From the NCBI GenBank assembly GCA_003218375.1, contig QHNH01000010.1:249887-313886 (forward strand): a stretch of 64,000 bases of DNA, in the 5' to 3' direction. The notes below the pieces were generated by a model. It was not told where the DNA came from. It worked only from the letters and a program-made list of their open reading frames with translations, and made no database searches. Source of the DNA: Verrucomicrobiota bacterium (GTDB lineage Bacteria > Verrucomicrobiota > Verrucomicrobiia > Chthoniobacterales > UBA10450). This document shows positions 40,884 to 50,111 of this stretch, in pieces; position 1 is the stretch's first letter; every line of letters begins with the position of its first letter. Made by a program: the position numbers and the translations under genes.

Positions 40884-42713
40884 ATGAATACCGACCCGCC
40901 GAAGATTCAGGATTATGCCGTCATCGGCGATGGCAGGTCCGCTGCGCTCGTTTCCAGGCATGGCTCGATCGATTGGCTCTGCTGGCCGCGCTTCGACAGC
41001 AGCTCCGTTTTCGCCGCGCTCCTTGATCAAAAAGTCGGTGGCCACTGGAGTATTCATCCGGCGGGAGATGCGCAAATCACGCGGCGTTATCTCCATGACA
41101 CAAATGTTCTCGAGACCGAGTTTTCCACGGCTTCCGGCAAGATCGTCTTGACCGATTTCATGCCGGTCACGTCCGAGGAGAAGAAGAAAGAACAACTGTG
41201 GCCGGAACACGAACTCATCCGGCAGGTCAGAGTCGCGCAGGGCGAAGCGCACTTGATGATCGATTTTAGTCCGCGACTTGATTACGGCCGGATCGTCCCG
41301 CAAATCAAAAATGCCGGCAAGCTTGGATGGAGAATCGACATCGGAACCTGCGTGTTTACAATTCGCAGCGACGTCGAGTTCGTCCAGGACGGCCATGGCT
41401 TATCAGGCACCGCCACACTGAAAGCCGGCGAAGTCGCTTCGTTCTCCCTCAGCTATTCGGCTGAAGCCCCCGCGGTCATTCCGCCGCTCGGAGATTTAGT
41501 CGCGCACAAATTGCAGTTAAGCATCGATTGGTGGCGGAATTGGGCGGATCAAGCGAAGTATGAAGGCCCACATCGAGACGAGGTGATCCGCAGCGCACTC
41601 GCGCTTAAACTTTTGTCTTACGCGCCCTCGGGCGCAATTATCGCGGCGCCGACAACGTCTCTGCCTGAAACAGTCGGCGGGGATAGAAATTGGGACTATC
41701 GTTTCGCCTGGCTGCGAGACGCCGCCTTCACGGTGCGCGCCCTTTTCGGCTTGGGTTACAAAGACGACGCCGAGGCATTCGTGAACTGGCTTCTGCATGC
41801 AACGCGATTGACCCGGCCGCAACTACGAGTGCTCTACGATGTTTTCGGCGAATCTCCGCCGGACGAGCGCGTTCTCGGCCATCTCCACGGCTATGCGGGC
41901 TCGCAGCCGGTGCGCGTCGGAAATGAAGCGCGCGATCAGCTTCAGCTCGACACTTACGGCGAAGTGGTTGAGGCGGCGACCCATTTTGTTGGCACCGAGC
42001 AACGGCTCGATCGCGAGATGCAACAGATGCTGCGGCAGTGTGGCGATTACGTCTGTGCCCATTGGTCCGAGCCTGACAACGGGATGTGGGAATATCGAGA
42101 TGCGCGTCGGCATTACACTCACTCGCGTCTCATGTGCTGGGTGACTCTCGATCGGCTTTTGCAATTGCACCGGCGCGGACAACTCAGTGGAATCGCGGCG
42201 GATAAGTTCGAAAAGGCCTGGAGGGAAATTCGGCAAGAGATCGAGGAGCGGGCGTGGAATGAGCACCTGCAAAGTTACACCCAGGAACTTGACGGCGAGG
42301 CGCTCGATTCGAACGCGCTCCTCCTGGCGTTGCATGGTTTCGAAGACGCGGCCTCGGCGCGAATGCAAGAAACCCACCGCCGCATTCGGGCCCGCCTCGG
42401 ACCCGCGCCCGGGCTTCTTTATCGAGATGAACGCAGCGCGGAAAAAAACGAAGGCGCCTTTGCCCTCTGCGGTTTTTGGGAAGCCGATTTCCTCGCCCGC
42501 GGCGGCGGCTCACTCGACGAAGCGCGCGGGGTTTTCAAAGCAGCGCTGGCCTTTGCCAATGACCTTGGCCTTTTCGCTGAGGAAATCGATCCGATTACCG
42601 CCGACGCACTCGGCAATTTCCCGCAAGGCTTCACCCATCTCGGAGTGATCAACGCCGCGCTCTCCTTGCGTGACAGGGAAAAGCGCGAGGGTAAATTGGA
42701 AGGGCCATCATGA
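40884..42713 (+). CDS. Glycoside hydrolase family 15 protein (glucoamylase/trehalase-like)
   Basis: A 609-residue cytoplasmic protein without signal peptide. The N-terminal beta-sandwich starts IQDYAVIGDGRSAALVSRHGSIDWLCWPRFDSSSVFAALLD. The (alpha/alpha)6 barrel has the GH15 signature LPETVGGDRNWDYRFAWLRDAAFTV and YGEVVEAATHF with candidate acidic catalytic residues. Bacterial proteins of this type include trehalases and glucan hydrolases, so the sugar is not assigned. The following gene overlaps it by 4 bases. Confidence 0.9.
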   Translation: MNTDPPKIQDYAVIGDGRSAALVSRHGSIDWLCWPRFDSSSVFAALLDQKVGGHWSIHPAGDAQITRRYLHDTNVLETEFSTASGKIVLTDFMPVTSEEKKKEQLWPEHELIRQVRVAQGEAHLMIDFSPRLDYGRIVPQIKNAGKLGWRIDIGTCVFTIRSDVEFVQDGHGLSGTATLKAGEVASFSLSYSAEAPAVIPPLGDLVAHKLQLSIDWWRNWADQAKYEGPHRDEVIRSALALKLLSYAPSGAIIAAPTTSLPETVGGDRNWDYRFAWLRDAAFTVRALFGLGYKDDAEAFVNWLLHATRLTRPQLRVLYDVFGESPPDERVLGHLHGYAGSQPVRVGNEARDQLQLDTYGEVVEAATHFVGTEQRLDREMQQMLRQCGDYVCAHWSEPDNGMWEYRDARRHYTHSRLMCWVTLDRLLQLHRRGQLSGIAADKFEKAWREIRQEIEERAWNEHLQSYTQELDGEALDSNALLLALHGFEDAASARMQETHRRIRARLGPAPGLLYRDERSAEKNEGAFALCGFWEADFLARGGGSLDEARGVFKAALAFANDLGLFAEEIDPITADALGNFPQGFTHLGVINAALSLRDREKREGKLEGPS

Positions 42714-43186
42714 ACTTCAGCAGTTGGTTGCTCTGGAGCGTTGTCAGCACCGTTGTCCTCACGTCGGTTCTCGCCGGCAGCCAGGGGATCGGGATGACCC
42801 GGATGAATGTTCCCTATCTTCTAGGCACGATCTTCACGCCGAATCGCGACCGAGCGAAATTCATTGGGATCATTTTGCATTTCGTCAATGGCGCCTTGTT
42901 TTCGCTCATCTATGTCGCCGCTTTTCAGGCCGTGGGAAAAGCGACGTGGTGGTTCGGCACTTTGATCGGCCTCGTCCAGGCGTTCTTCGTTCTCGCCGTT
43001 GGGCTGCCGGCTTTGCCGGCGCTGCATCCGCGAATCGCGAACGAGCAATATGGCCCGACCGTCGTCCGCCAGTTGGAACCGCCCGGTTTCTTCGGCCTGC
43101 ATTACGGAATCCGGACACCGATCTCCGTCATCGTCGCTCACGTAATTTTTGGTGCGATCCTCGGCGGTTTTTATTCCATTCGTTAA
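42710..43186 (+). CDS. Small integral membrane protein of unknown function
   Basis: A 158-residue protein with four membrane segments (WLLWSVVSTVVLTSVLAG, IGIILHFVNGALFSLIYVAAF, TLIGLVQAFFVLAVGL, ISVIVAHVIFGAILGGFYSI). The loop GIGMTRMNVPYLLGTIFTPNRDRA is distinctive. I do not recognise a named family. It is translationally coupled to the GH15 gene and convergent with glyS, 9 bases away. Confidence 0.7.
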   Translation: MNFSSWLLWSVVSTVVLTSVLAGSQGIGMTRMNVPYLLGTIFTPNRDRAKFIGIILHFVNGALFSLIYVAAFQAVGKATWWFGTLIGLVQAFFVLAVGLPALPALHPRIANEQYGPTVVRQLEPPGFFGLHYGIRTPISVIVAHVIFGAILGGFYSIR

Positions 43187-43195
43187 GGCGCCTAA

Positions 43196-44587
43196 TCAAC
43201 GGACACGGCTCAGTAACAATTCTTTCAAGTCGCCGATTCTTACCCGCTCCTGCTTCATCGAATCGCGCTCGCGCAGGGTGACGGTGTCGAGGAAGGCCGG
43301 ATCTTTTTCGCCGAGCGTTTCAAAATCCACGGTCACACCGAACGGCGTGCCCGCTTCATCCTGCCGCCGATAGCGCCGGCCGATCGCGCCGGTCTCGTCG
43401 TAGAAAACGTTCATGTGTGGGCGAAGCAATGCGACGATCTCGCGCGCTTTCGCTACAAGTTGCTCATTGTTTTTCAGCAACGGAAACACGCCGACTTTCA
43501 CCGGCGCGATCCGTGGATGAAACCGCATCACGATCCGCGTCTCGGACTTTCCCTTTTCGTCAGTGACAGTCTCCTCGTCGTAGGCTTCGCAGAGGAGCGC
43601 GAGAACCGTTCGATCGACGCCCGCACTCGGCTCGACCACGTGCGGGACGAAACGCTGTTTCGTTTCCTCATCGAAATAATCCAGCGGCTTCCCGCTCGCT
43701 TCCTGGTGCTGTTTCAAATCGTAATCGGTCCGATAGGCCACGCCCTCCAGCTCCTGCCGGCCGAACGGAAAATCGTATTCGATATCGTAGGTCCCCTTCG
43801 AGTAAAACGCCCGGTCCGCGTCCGGCACCGTCAGCACGTGAAGCTTGTCGCGCGCGATCCCGATGTTCTCGTAAAACTTCAGTCGCTCTTCCTTCCAGTA
43901 TTCGAGCCACTTCATCCCCTCCTCTGCCCGGCAGAAATATTCCAGCTCCATCTGCTCGAACTCCCGCGAGCGAAAAATGTAATTGCGCGGGTTGATTTCG
44001 TTCCGGAACGCCTTCCCGATCTGCGCGATCCCGAACGGCAATTTCTTCCGCGCCGTATCGAGCACGTTCTTGAATTGCACGAAAATGGATTGGGCGGTTT
44101 CCGGGCGCAGATAGGTCACGCTCTCCTCGTCTTCTGTCGCGCCGACGAACGTTTTGAACATCAGGTTAAACGCCCGCGGCTCCGTCAGATCCTTGCCGCC
44201 GCAGTTCGGGCATTGCTTGACGCCGTTCTTCTCCGGCACCTGGTCCGCGCGCAAACGCGCCTTGCATGTCCGGCAATCGATCATCGGATCGGTAAACGTC
44301 TCCTCGTGGCCGCTCGCCTTCCAGACCGCGCGGCTCATGAGAATCGCGCCGTCCATGCCGACGATGTCATCGCGTTCGCGCACCATCGTGCGCCACCAGT
44401 AATCCTTCACGTTCCGCTTCAGCTCCACACCGAGCGGACCATAATCCCAGCAGCCGTTCAGGCCGCCGTAGATCTCGCTCGATTGGAAGATGAACCCGCG
44501 CCGCTTGCACAAGCTGACGATCTTCTCCATCCTTGCCGCGCCGTAGCTGGGCGAAGGCGGGCGCTGTAAATCGGTCTTTTCGCTCAT
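43196..44587 (-). CDS. glyS: Glycyl-tRNA synthetase, single-chain alpha2 type
   Basis: A 463-residue class II synthetase of the eukaryote/Gram-positive-like GlyQS dimer form. KIVSLCKRRGFIFQSSEIYGGLNGCWDYGPLGVELKRNV marks the N-terminus. A CxxC zinc-like pair set follows (CRTCKARL and CPNCGG). The class II motif 2 region GIAQIGKAFRNEINPRNYIFRSREFEQMELEYF and motif 3-like SAGVDRTVLALL are present, and the anticodon-binding domain (APVKVGVFPLLKNN) ends the protein. It charges tRNA-Gly. A palindromic repeat lies directly upstream. Confidence 0.95.
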   Translation of the reverse strand: MSEKTDLQRPPSPSYGAARMEKIVSLCKRRGFIFQSSEIYGGLNGCWDYGPLGVELKRNVKDYWWRTMVRERDDIVGMDGAILMSRAVWKASGHEETFTDPMIDCRTCKARLRADQVPEKNGVKQCPNCGGKDLTEPRAFNLMFKTFVGATEDEESVTYLRPETAQSIFVQFKNVLDTARKKLPFGIAQIGKAFRNEINPRNYIFRSREFEQMELEYFCRAEEGMKWLEYWKEERLKFYENIGIARDKLHVLTVPDADRAFYSKGTYDIEYDFPFGRQELEGVAYRTDYDLKQHQEASGKPLDYFDEETKQRFVPHVVEPSAGVDRTVLALLCEAYDEETVTDEKGKSETRIVMRFHPRIAPVKVGVFPLLKNNEQLVAKAREIVALLRPHMNVFYDETGAIGRRYRRQDEAGTPFGVTVDFETLGEKDPAFLDTVTLRERDSMKQERVRIGDLKELLLSRVR

Positions 44588-44596
44588 CTTCAGGCA

Positions 44597-44671
44597 CTGT
44601 AGCCGTCGCCCTGTGGGCGACGCCAGATCGAACGTGTTCTCCCCACGCCGCCCACAGGGCGGCGGCTACAG
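44597..44671. repeat. Palindrome CTGTAGCCGTCGCCCTGTGG / inverted copy
   Basis: The two 26-base ends at 44597-44622 and 44646-44671 are inverted copies with two mismatches, and each contains its own GCCCTGTGGGC hairpin. It fills most of the gap between the glyS start and the osmC end. Confidence 0.75.
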
Positions 44672-44676
44672 AAGAA

Positions 44677-45123
44677 TTATTTCTCCACCGTTACCTTCGT
44701 CTTCACTGAGTTCGCGATGAAACATTCGGTGTGCGCGAAATGATGCATCTCGTCGAGCTCTTGTTCGGTCGGCTGTTTCTCGCCGGAAAACGTGATCTTC
44801 GGATGCAATTCCACGCGGGTGATCGCCATCTTGCCGTTCTCGTTCTTCTCCATGTGGCCGACCGCTTCGTCCGTGTATTCGTCCATGACGAACTTCTTTT
44901 TGCAGGCCACGGCCAGGAACGTGAGCATGTGGCAACTGGAGAGCGACGCGACAAACGCTTCTTCCGGATCGGTGTTGGCCGGGTTTCCAAGATACGCCGG
45001 CGCGGCCGAGGCCGTCATCTCGTGGCCGCCGTCGAACTTCCAAGTGTGATCGCGCGAATACTTCTGATATTCGAACGGCGTATCGCCGCGCTGCCAGGTG
45101 AGCGTAACTTTGTGTTCGGACAT
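44677..45123 (-). CDS. OsmC family protein
   Basis: A 148-residue protein beginning MSEHKVTLTWQRG. Two conserved cysteines occur in ASLSSCHMLTFLAV and HTECFIANSV, with Glu in the intervening helix, as in OsmC/Ohr peroxidases that reduce organic hydroperoxides. The longer start at 45138 adds only MYLTG. It is a single gene beside tRNA-Val. Confidence 0.88.
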   Translation of the reverse strand: MSEHKVTLTWQRGDTPFEYQKYSRDHTWKFDGGHEMTASAAPAYLGNPANTDPEEAFVASLSSCHMLTFLAVACKKKFVMDEYTDEAVGHMEKNENGKMAITRVELHPKITFSGEKQPTEQELDEMHHFAHTECFIANSVKTKVTVEK

Positions 45124-45169
45124 GCCTGTTAAATACATGCATGCCCGCGGCTGACAAGGCGGAGGATGG

Positions 45170-45241
45170 TGCGCGATGCAGGGTTCGAACCTGCGACTTC
45201 TTGCGTGTGAAGCAAGCGCTCTACCACTGAGCTAATCGCGC
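45170..45241 (-). tRNA. tRNA-Val (anticodon CAC)
   Basis: On the minus strand the acceptor GCGCGAT pairs with ATCGCGC, with discriminator A. The D arm is GCTCAGTGGTAGAGC, the anticodon stem-loop is CTTGC-TTCACAC-GCAAG, and the T arm is GCAGG-TTCGAAC-CCTGC. Total length is 72 nt and CCA is not encoded. Confidence 0.95.
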
Positions 45242-45353
45242 TTCGCGAGTTGAAGTAGAAATTAGAAACCAGAAATTACAAGCCCGGGCAACGTCGTGTT
45301 TCTCTACTCACCCCGAGCGGTCGCCGCGGCGACAAATGGACCGCGCGCTGCCG

Positions 45354-45899
45354 CTACGGCCGATCGAATTCCACTGCCCGCCACCGTTTCCCGCTGCGTT
45401 TATAGATGACTTTCACTTTGTAGACTTGCGGGCCCGACGGGATTTCTCCCTGTAAATATTTCGCTCTCTGCTCGGGAGAAATCCAGGCGGTGAGTCCGCC
45501 CGCGATGCTTTCGCGTGTACTCGGATTGAAGGTCGCATGGACCGTGACGTGGACCTCGCAGGTGGATTCGGAACGAGTAACTCGATCCACTTGGATAGCG
45601 TCGAATTTGAGGACCTCTTTCTCCTCGGGATTTACCGGGCACTGCGGGCAGTCGCCGTTTGCGCTATGGGCGGGCACTGTTTTGGTAGAGCGGAGAAAGG
45701 CAACGCAATCCTCAGCGATTTCATCTTCGGGCGGCTGTTGTGCACTTTCCTCCTGTGCTTCAGACTCGTTCGCGCGTTCCTCTTTTGGTGTGGCGACATC
45801 CAGGCTGGGTTTCGCCTCCGTCGTTACTCCGGATTTCTCGGAGCAAGATGCCGTAATGACCAGCGCGAGAAAGATGACGATGACGCGAGATATGTGCAT
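45354..45899 (-). CDS. Lipoprotein of unknown function
   Basis: A 181-residue protein. The signal VIVIFLALVITASC ends in a lipobox (Cys about 19). A Glu/Ala-rich spacer follows (KEERANESEAQEESAQQ), then a globular region with CVAFLRSTKTVPAHSANGDCPQCPVNPEEKEVL and a C-terminal KVKVIYKRSGKRWRAVEF. Three to four cysteines outside the lipobox may form disulfides. No family was recognised. ATG 45899 is used; the longer frame starts before the signal. Confidence 0.7.
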   Translation of the reverse strand: MHISRVIVIFLALVITASCSEKSGVTTEAKPSLDVATPKEERANESEAQEESAQQPPEDEIAEDCVAFLRSTKTVPAHSANGDCPQCPVNPEEKEVLKFDAIQVDRVTRSESTCEVHVTVHATFNPSTRESIAGGLTAWISPEQRAKYLQGEIPSGPQVYKVKVIYKRSGKRWRAVEFDRP

Positions 45900-45951
45900 G
45901 CCTACCGAAGTTCTCGCGCTGGAAAAGATCGCCGGGCGCAAGATTTCCGAG

Positions 45952-46338
45952 TCACCGCATGCCGCTGTCGCCAGTCCAATTCACTTTCGTGATCTGGCCC
46001 GCAACGACGTCCACTTCGAAGCGCCAATGTCCTATCGCCGCACCGGGGTCCTCCCGCAAAACGCTGTAGTGGCCTGGAGCTAACCGGATCCGAAAACGAC
46101 CCTCCGAGTCCGTCGTGAAGGATGCCACTTTCGTCTCTCCCCTCTTCACCACGAAAAGGATATTTGGCGCAGGGGCAATGCCGGGCCCGTCGATTCTCTG
46201 CGGGCCCGGGCGGTTCGGCGAAACGGAGATGACGCCTTCGACCCCGGTGTCAATCGGCGGCGGTGTCTCTGCCATGGCGGTTAGCGATAACAGACAAAGG
46301 AACACCGCTGCGCGCAGGCCGCGAACCGGTTGATTCAT
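45952..46338 (-). CDS. Small exported protein with carboxypeptidase-regulatory-like domain
   Basis: A 128-residue protein. The signal peptide is LRAAVFLCLLSLTAMAE. The beta-sandwich GVEGVISVSPNRPGP..., VASFTTDSEGRFRIRLAPGHYSVLRED and GQITKVNW resembles carboxypeptidase-regulatory or prealbumin-like domains. I start at ATG 46338 in front of the signal. It lies 52 bases upstream of the lipoprotein gene in the same direction. Confidence 0.65.
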   Translation of the reverse strand: MNQPVRGLRAAVFLCLLSLTAMAETPPPIDTGVEGVISVSPNRPGPQRIDGPGIAPAPNILFVVKRGETKVASFTTDSEGRFRIRLAPGHYSVLREDPGAAIGHWRFEVDVVAGQITKVNWTGDSGMR

Positions 46339-46422
46339 ACAACGCCTTTCGTCCAACCCCAGCCGCACATCACTGATCTGCGGCTGGGTCTGGCCCTGAT
46401 CTCGTCCGTTGAAGCCCCTGGG

Positions 46423-49266
46423 TTAAGGACAGGGGCCCGGTCCCGCCGTGTTGTCGATGAAGCCAGAAACGGTGCCACTGAATTGCGAGGAAGTGGTGGA
46501 GCCATTAACCGTGTTGACGACGACGACGAAGTTCGACGTGGGCGCCACCGTAAACGAGTAGGTCGCAGTCCCGACGGTGGTTCCCAAGCCGGAAATTCCG
46601 CTGTCGCCAAGGTAGTTCGTGCACAAAGCAGCCGGGTTATAGCTGCCCTGATACGCCGCGCTCTCGATGTCACCCGCGCCACCCAAGGCGGCGTTGATTG
46701 TCACCGTGAAGCATCGCGCAGCGCCGCTGTTGTTCGTGAACGTCCACGTCTTGTAGTTACGAGTTCCGGCCGTGCCGATTCCTCCTGGGCAGGTCTTTCC
46801 GTTGCATGTGCTCGGGTTGCCATCGCGGCCCAGCCGGTCGCTCTGGGTCGGATCGGTCAACACGATCGAGCTGAGCGGGATAGTCTGGTCGGCCCCGCCA
46901 CCGCAGGTCGGAACCGTGAGCGGAATCGACTTGCTCCCGCTCGCGTAGGTCAGATTAAGCGACAACGCGACGTTGGTGCCGCAGACGAAGCTGTTTGCCA
47001 CCGAAATTTTGAACGGGGTGACGTTCATCCCGCTGCCGTCGATGAGCATGTTCGGATACGTGGCGCTGCCGTCGATCACTGTGACGCCCGGGGTCGTCGT
47101 GGTGAGCGTCGCAGAGATTCCCGTTTCCATGGCGCAACCGTTGTTCTTGAGGCCGACGTTCAGCCGCACGCATTCGTTCCGGTTCACGATGCCGTTGCCG
47201 TTGCCGCCTGAGGTCACATCGTCAATCGTCACGCCGGTCGACTCGAGCTTCGAAGTCCCGGTCATGGTGAAGTTCTGGGTCACCGTGCCGCCACTGGTCG
47301 GGCTCACGTTGGCCGACGCAGGCGATGCGCTCGTGCAGTTGCGGGCGGCATCGGCGGCCGACGCGGTGTAGCTGCCCGCTGGGACAGAAATCGAGTAGAC
47401 GCCCAAGGCGTTACTGGCTCCGGCGTAGCCGTTGCTCAGGGTGACAGTGACTCCGGAGATGGGAGTACCCGTCTGGGATGAGGTGATCGTTCCGGTGACG
47501 GTCCCCCACGCCGCCGCGTTAGTGCAGGAGGGGAACCGGTAAGTTGCGATGCGGGTGGACCAGTTGAAGGCGCCGTTCGTCTTCAAATATTCATTGGTGT
47601 AGTAGAAGGTGCACTGGTCGATTGGGTCCAGCGACATCGCGCTGTAATCGCCCCAACGATTGCCGCCGCCGGTGGTCTGCACTCCGGTGCCGGCCGTGAC
47701 CGTAGCCTCGGCGCCCATCGTATTGATAGCATCCGTGCCGAGGCGGCCCGTGATGTAAATGCCCGGGATGACCGAGGGACTCGATTTACTGTAACCCAGC
47801 GCGATGTTGTGGTCCTTATCCATCGCGATCGAGGACATCCAACGGTAGTCGGTAGTTGGATCGAACGTGCCGGATTGGAAAACCGTAGGCGTGGCCGTGG
47901 AGTTGCCCGCGTTCCTGAACTCCATCCATTTGACGGCGCCGTGCCCCGGCGTGCTCGCGCTGCCCGCGGTGGGTCCACTGGCGACGAGAGATTCCTGGAC
48001 GGGACCCCCGCCAAAGTTGCGATAGGCCAGCCGATGCATGTAATGGAACGAAAGGTTATCGAGATCATCCGCTCCCACTGCTGGCGGAGGTTGCGGGACG
48101 CAATCGCGGCCATTGCTGTTGTTCACGCAAGGGGGCGAGACGATGCCGATCGCGATGGTATTCTGGGTTAGGGCAATCGTGGGCGTCCCTCCCCATGTCA
48201 CCTTCACCCTCGTCGAGTCGGTCCGATTGGTGAACTGAGGATCGGGTCCGAGGACAAAGGCAGCCTCGCCCGCTGGCGGGGGCGTCAAACTGTCGAGATC
48301 CGCCGGGAGAAATCCGTACTGGATCCTATTTCCATACTTCTTCAGGTCCGCACTAACCTGCCGGGCGGGCAGACCAGCGATCATTTGGGCTCGCTCGAAG
48401 ACATAGACCCGGCCGGCGAGGTAGCTCGTGCCCGCCGCATTGAAGACATGCCCTGTCATGTAATAGCCGTCCGGCCAGGTAGCGAGTTTTGGATAATCGA
48501 CGAAGTTCGTGCCGTCCGTCAGGAAATCGTAGAGGTAATATGCGCCCGTCGCGTCGGCGGTCACCGACACCGCGACGCATTGGTGCGAGTAACTTCCGCT
48601 TGGCCCGCCGACAACGAACTGCGACAGAACCCAGCGGCCCGCCAGGATGTCGTAAGAGACCACCGGGTCGCCGTCATTATGCGAAGCGCAAACGCCACCG
48701 AGCGATTGGAAGAGCGTGTTCCCGGCAGCCGGGCCGTACTGCAACGCGCCAGTGCTCTTGTCGAAAACGGCAAAGCTCGTGTTGTTCCACTGCACGTACT
48801 GCGTCGAACCGACGCGGCCGTTCGTGTCGGGAGGATTACTCGAGGGAACAAATCCGCCGAGGCCGACACCGACACCGTCCCAGCCGGTCCCAACCGGGGC
48901 TGGCGCAGAGGGTACTGGGCCCTGAACCGTCTGGAGAGGCCCATCCAGCCCGCCATTTTCTGTCGGCGGCGCGGGACGAATCGGTTCCGGATGATCATGG
49001 CCGGGAGCCATCGTGGGATGGATCGGTTTCATGTCCCGCAGCGGACGGCTGCGAACCGGCTGCACCGGGCGCAGGTCTGCGGGCGGGCCCGCGTAATCGG
49101 GAGCCGCCGAATTCGCGACGCTCGGTTTTTGGGAAGCTCCCTGTGCTTGGAGAGAGCGAACCGTGAAGGCGCCGATGATGAGCAGGACGCCCAGAAGGCA
49201 CAACGCGAATCCGAGGAGTGCGCGTGAAGTAAAGAAGGCGGATTTTGGGGATGTTTTTCTTTTCAT
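46423..49266 (-). CDS. Large secreted protein with carboxypeptidase-regulatory-like domain
   Basis: A 947-residue exported protein. A signal or anchor (ALLGFALCLLGVLLIIGAFTV) is at about 16-36. A Pro-rich stretch to 125 is followed by a large beta-propeller-like region (about 140-600) with repeated hydrophobic strands and the phrases YYMTGHVFNAAG and GDYSAMSLDPIDQCTFYYTNEYLKTNG. Next is a CarboxypepD_reg-like domain (GTVTGTITSSQTGTPISGVTVTLSNG), then Ig-like beta domains (VNRNECVRLNVGLKNNG). Proteins of this type are predicted to be extracellular, but no enzymatic motif is seen. Confidence 0.75.
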   Translation of the reverse strand: MKRKTSPKSAFFTSRALLGFALCLLGVLLIIGAFTVRSLQAQGASQKPSVANSAAPDYAGPPADLRPVQPVRSRPLRDMKPIHPTMAPGHDHPEPIRPAPPTENGGLDGPLQTVQGPVPSAPAPVGTGWDGVGVGLGGFVPSSNPPDTNGRVGSTQYVQWNNTSFAVFDKSTGALQYGPAAGNTLFQSLGGVCASHNDGDPVVSYDILAGRWVLSQFVVGGPSGSYSHQCVAVSVTADATGAYYLYDFLTDGTNFVDYPKLATWPDGYYMTGHVFNAAGTSYLAGRVYVFERAQMIAGLPARQVSADLKKYGNRIQYGFLPADLDSLTPPPAGEAAFVLGPDPQFTNRTDSTRVKVTWGGTPTIALTQNTIAIGIVSPPCVNNSNGRDCVPQPPPAVGADDLDNLSFHYMHRLAYRNFGGGPVQESLVASGPTAGSASTPGHGAVKWMEFRNAGNSTATPTVFQSGTFDPTTDYRWMSSIAMDKDHNIALGYSKSSPSVIPGIYITGRLGTDAINTMGAEATVTAGTGVQTTGGGNRWGDYSAMSLDPIDQCTFYYTNEYLKTNGAFNWSTRIATYRFPSCTNAAAWGTVTGTITSSQTGTPISGVTVTLSNGYAGASNALGVYSISVPAGSYTASAADAARNCTSASPASANVSPTSGGTVTQNFTMTGTSKLESTGVTIDDVTSGGNGNGIVNRNECVRLNVGLKNNGCAMETGISATLTTTTPGVTVIDGSATYPNMLIDGSGMNVTPFKISVANSFVCGTNVALSLNLTYASGSKSIPLTVPTCGGGADQTIPLSSIVLTDPTQSDRLGRDGNPSTCNGKTCPGGIGTAGTRNYKTWTFTNNSGAARCFTVTINAALGGAGDIESAAYQGSYNPAALCTNYLGDSGISGLGTTVGTATYSFTVAPTSNFVVVVNTVNGSTTSSQFSGTVSGFIDNTAGPGPCP

Positions 49267-49634
49267 TTTGGGGTTGGGGTTAGTTGGGACGGGGAAGCGG
49301 AGTCGCCCTTAGCGAGCGTGTGAGGCAATAAGAGTTGTGGGAGAGCGGGGAGAGTAATCGTTCGGTGGGTAAGAAAGATTTTTACCTGACGAGCGGCGGC
49401 GTGTCACGTTTTTTTTTGCTGTTTTCTTCGAAATATTTCGGAAGCAGAAAACTCCATCGCACCATCGAATCGCAGACTAGACAGGATTTACGGGATTAAC
49501 TGGATTGGATCTCGGGAATCCCAGAAATCCTGTTAATCCTGTCTGATTTCCCCGCTGCGCATGATCGACAGTGACGGCCGCAATCACCGGCAGAACCGAT
49601 TCATGTTGAAGAGGCGGCCCCCCACATCCGAGCC
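49267..49634. other. Intergenic region with promoter-like and repeat sequence
   Basis: No gene is seen in these 368 bases. They hold the presumed promoter of the large secreted protein gene, an AT-rich stretch (TTTTTTTTTGCTGTTTTC at about 49410) and an inverted pair of repeat arms at 49479-49548. Confidence 0.6.
49479..49548. repeat. ORF-less copy of the GxxExxY-type inverted arms
   Basis: The left arm starts AGACAGGATTTACGGGATTA and the right arm is the complement of AGACAGGATTAACAGGATTT, with only a few bases between them. The arms are similar (about 20 of 26) to each other and to 6011-6040. No reading frame lies between. Confidence 0.7.
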
Positions 49635-49964
49635 ATGATGAAAATGGAAAAAAAGCGACGCGGTCGTTTGCGGAAATCGACTCCGGCGCCGGTGTGTCCC
49701 GGTTGCAGGATGAAGAAGAACGAGTGGCCCGGCGAAGGCTATACCCACGAAGGCGAAACCTACTGCTGCCAGGGTTGCGCTGAAGGCACCGGTTGCACCT
49801 GCGTCACCGTCGGCAAAACCGGCTTCTCCCGCCGCGGCCAGAAACTGACGAAAGCCGAGCCGCGTCCCGGCGAGCAACGCTCCGGCGCCCCCGCCCCGAA
49901 AGGCGAACTGAGCGGCGAACGCGATAGCATCGGCACCGCCGAAGCTCTCGATCAAGGTGGTTAA
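49635..49964 (+). CDS. Metallothionein-like cysteine-rich small protein
   Basis: A 109-residue ORF. After a basic N-terminus come CPGCRMKKNEW, GEGYTHEGETYCCQGCAEGTGCTC: seven cysteines in C-x2-C...CC-x2-C-x5-C-x-C, much like bacterial metallothioneins (BmtA/SmtA type), which bind zinc or other metals. The last 25 residues (from about PKGELSGERDSIG) come from a 66-base segment that is duplicated at 50663-50730, so the natural C-terminus may have been replaced. ATG 49635 and 49641 are both possible. Confidence 0.6.
   Translation: MMKMEKKRRGRLRKSTPAPVCPGCRMKKNEWPGEGYTHEGETYCCQGCAEGTGCTCVTVGKTGFSRRGQKLTKAEPRPGEQRSGAPAPKGELSGERDSIGTAEALDQGG
49895..49962 (+). repeat. Duplicated segment, copy 1
   Basis: It shares about 85 percent identity with 50663-50730, including an exact run of 30 bases centred on CGATAGCATCGGCACCGCCG. 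It encodes the end of the metallothionein-like ORF. Confidence 0.75.
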
Positions 49965-50111
49965 GTAGCGCATGCACAGGATCGAGTAGCTCGGTCACCG
50001 TCAAGTCTGCTCCGGTCACAATGTTAAAAGTTTAAACGCGACCCCAATTTTGCGCCGATGATCGCGTCTGTCATACTTTGCAAAGTATGGCGAACGCGCT
50101 GGGAGACCGTG

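Noticed and set aside
46330-47211. 293-codon plus-strand frame opposite the large secreted protein
   Set aside because: Arg/Val/Ala-biased shadow of the beta-rich minus-strand gene, which has a good signal peptide and domain structure.
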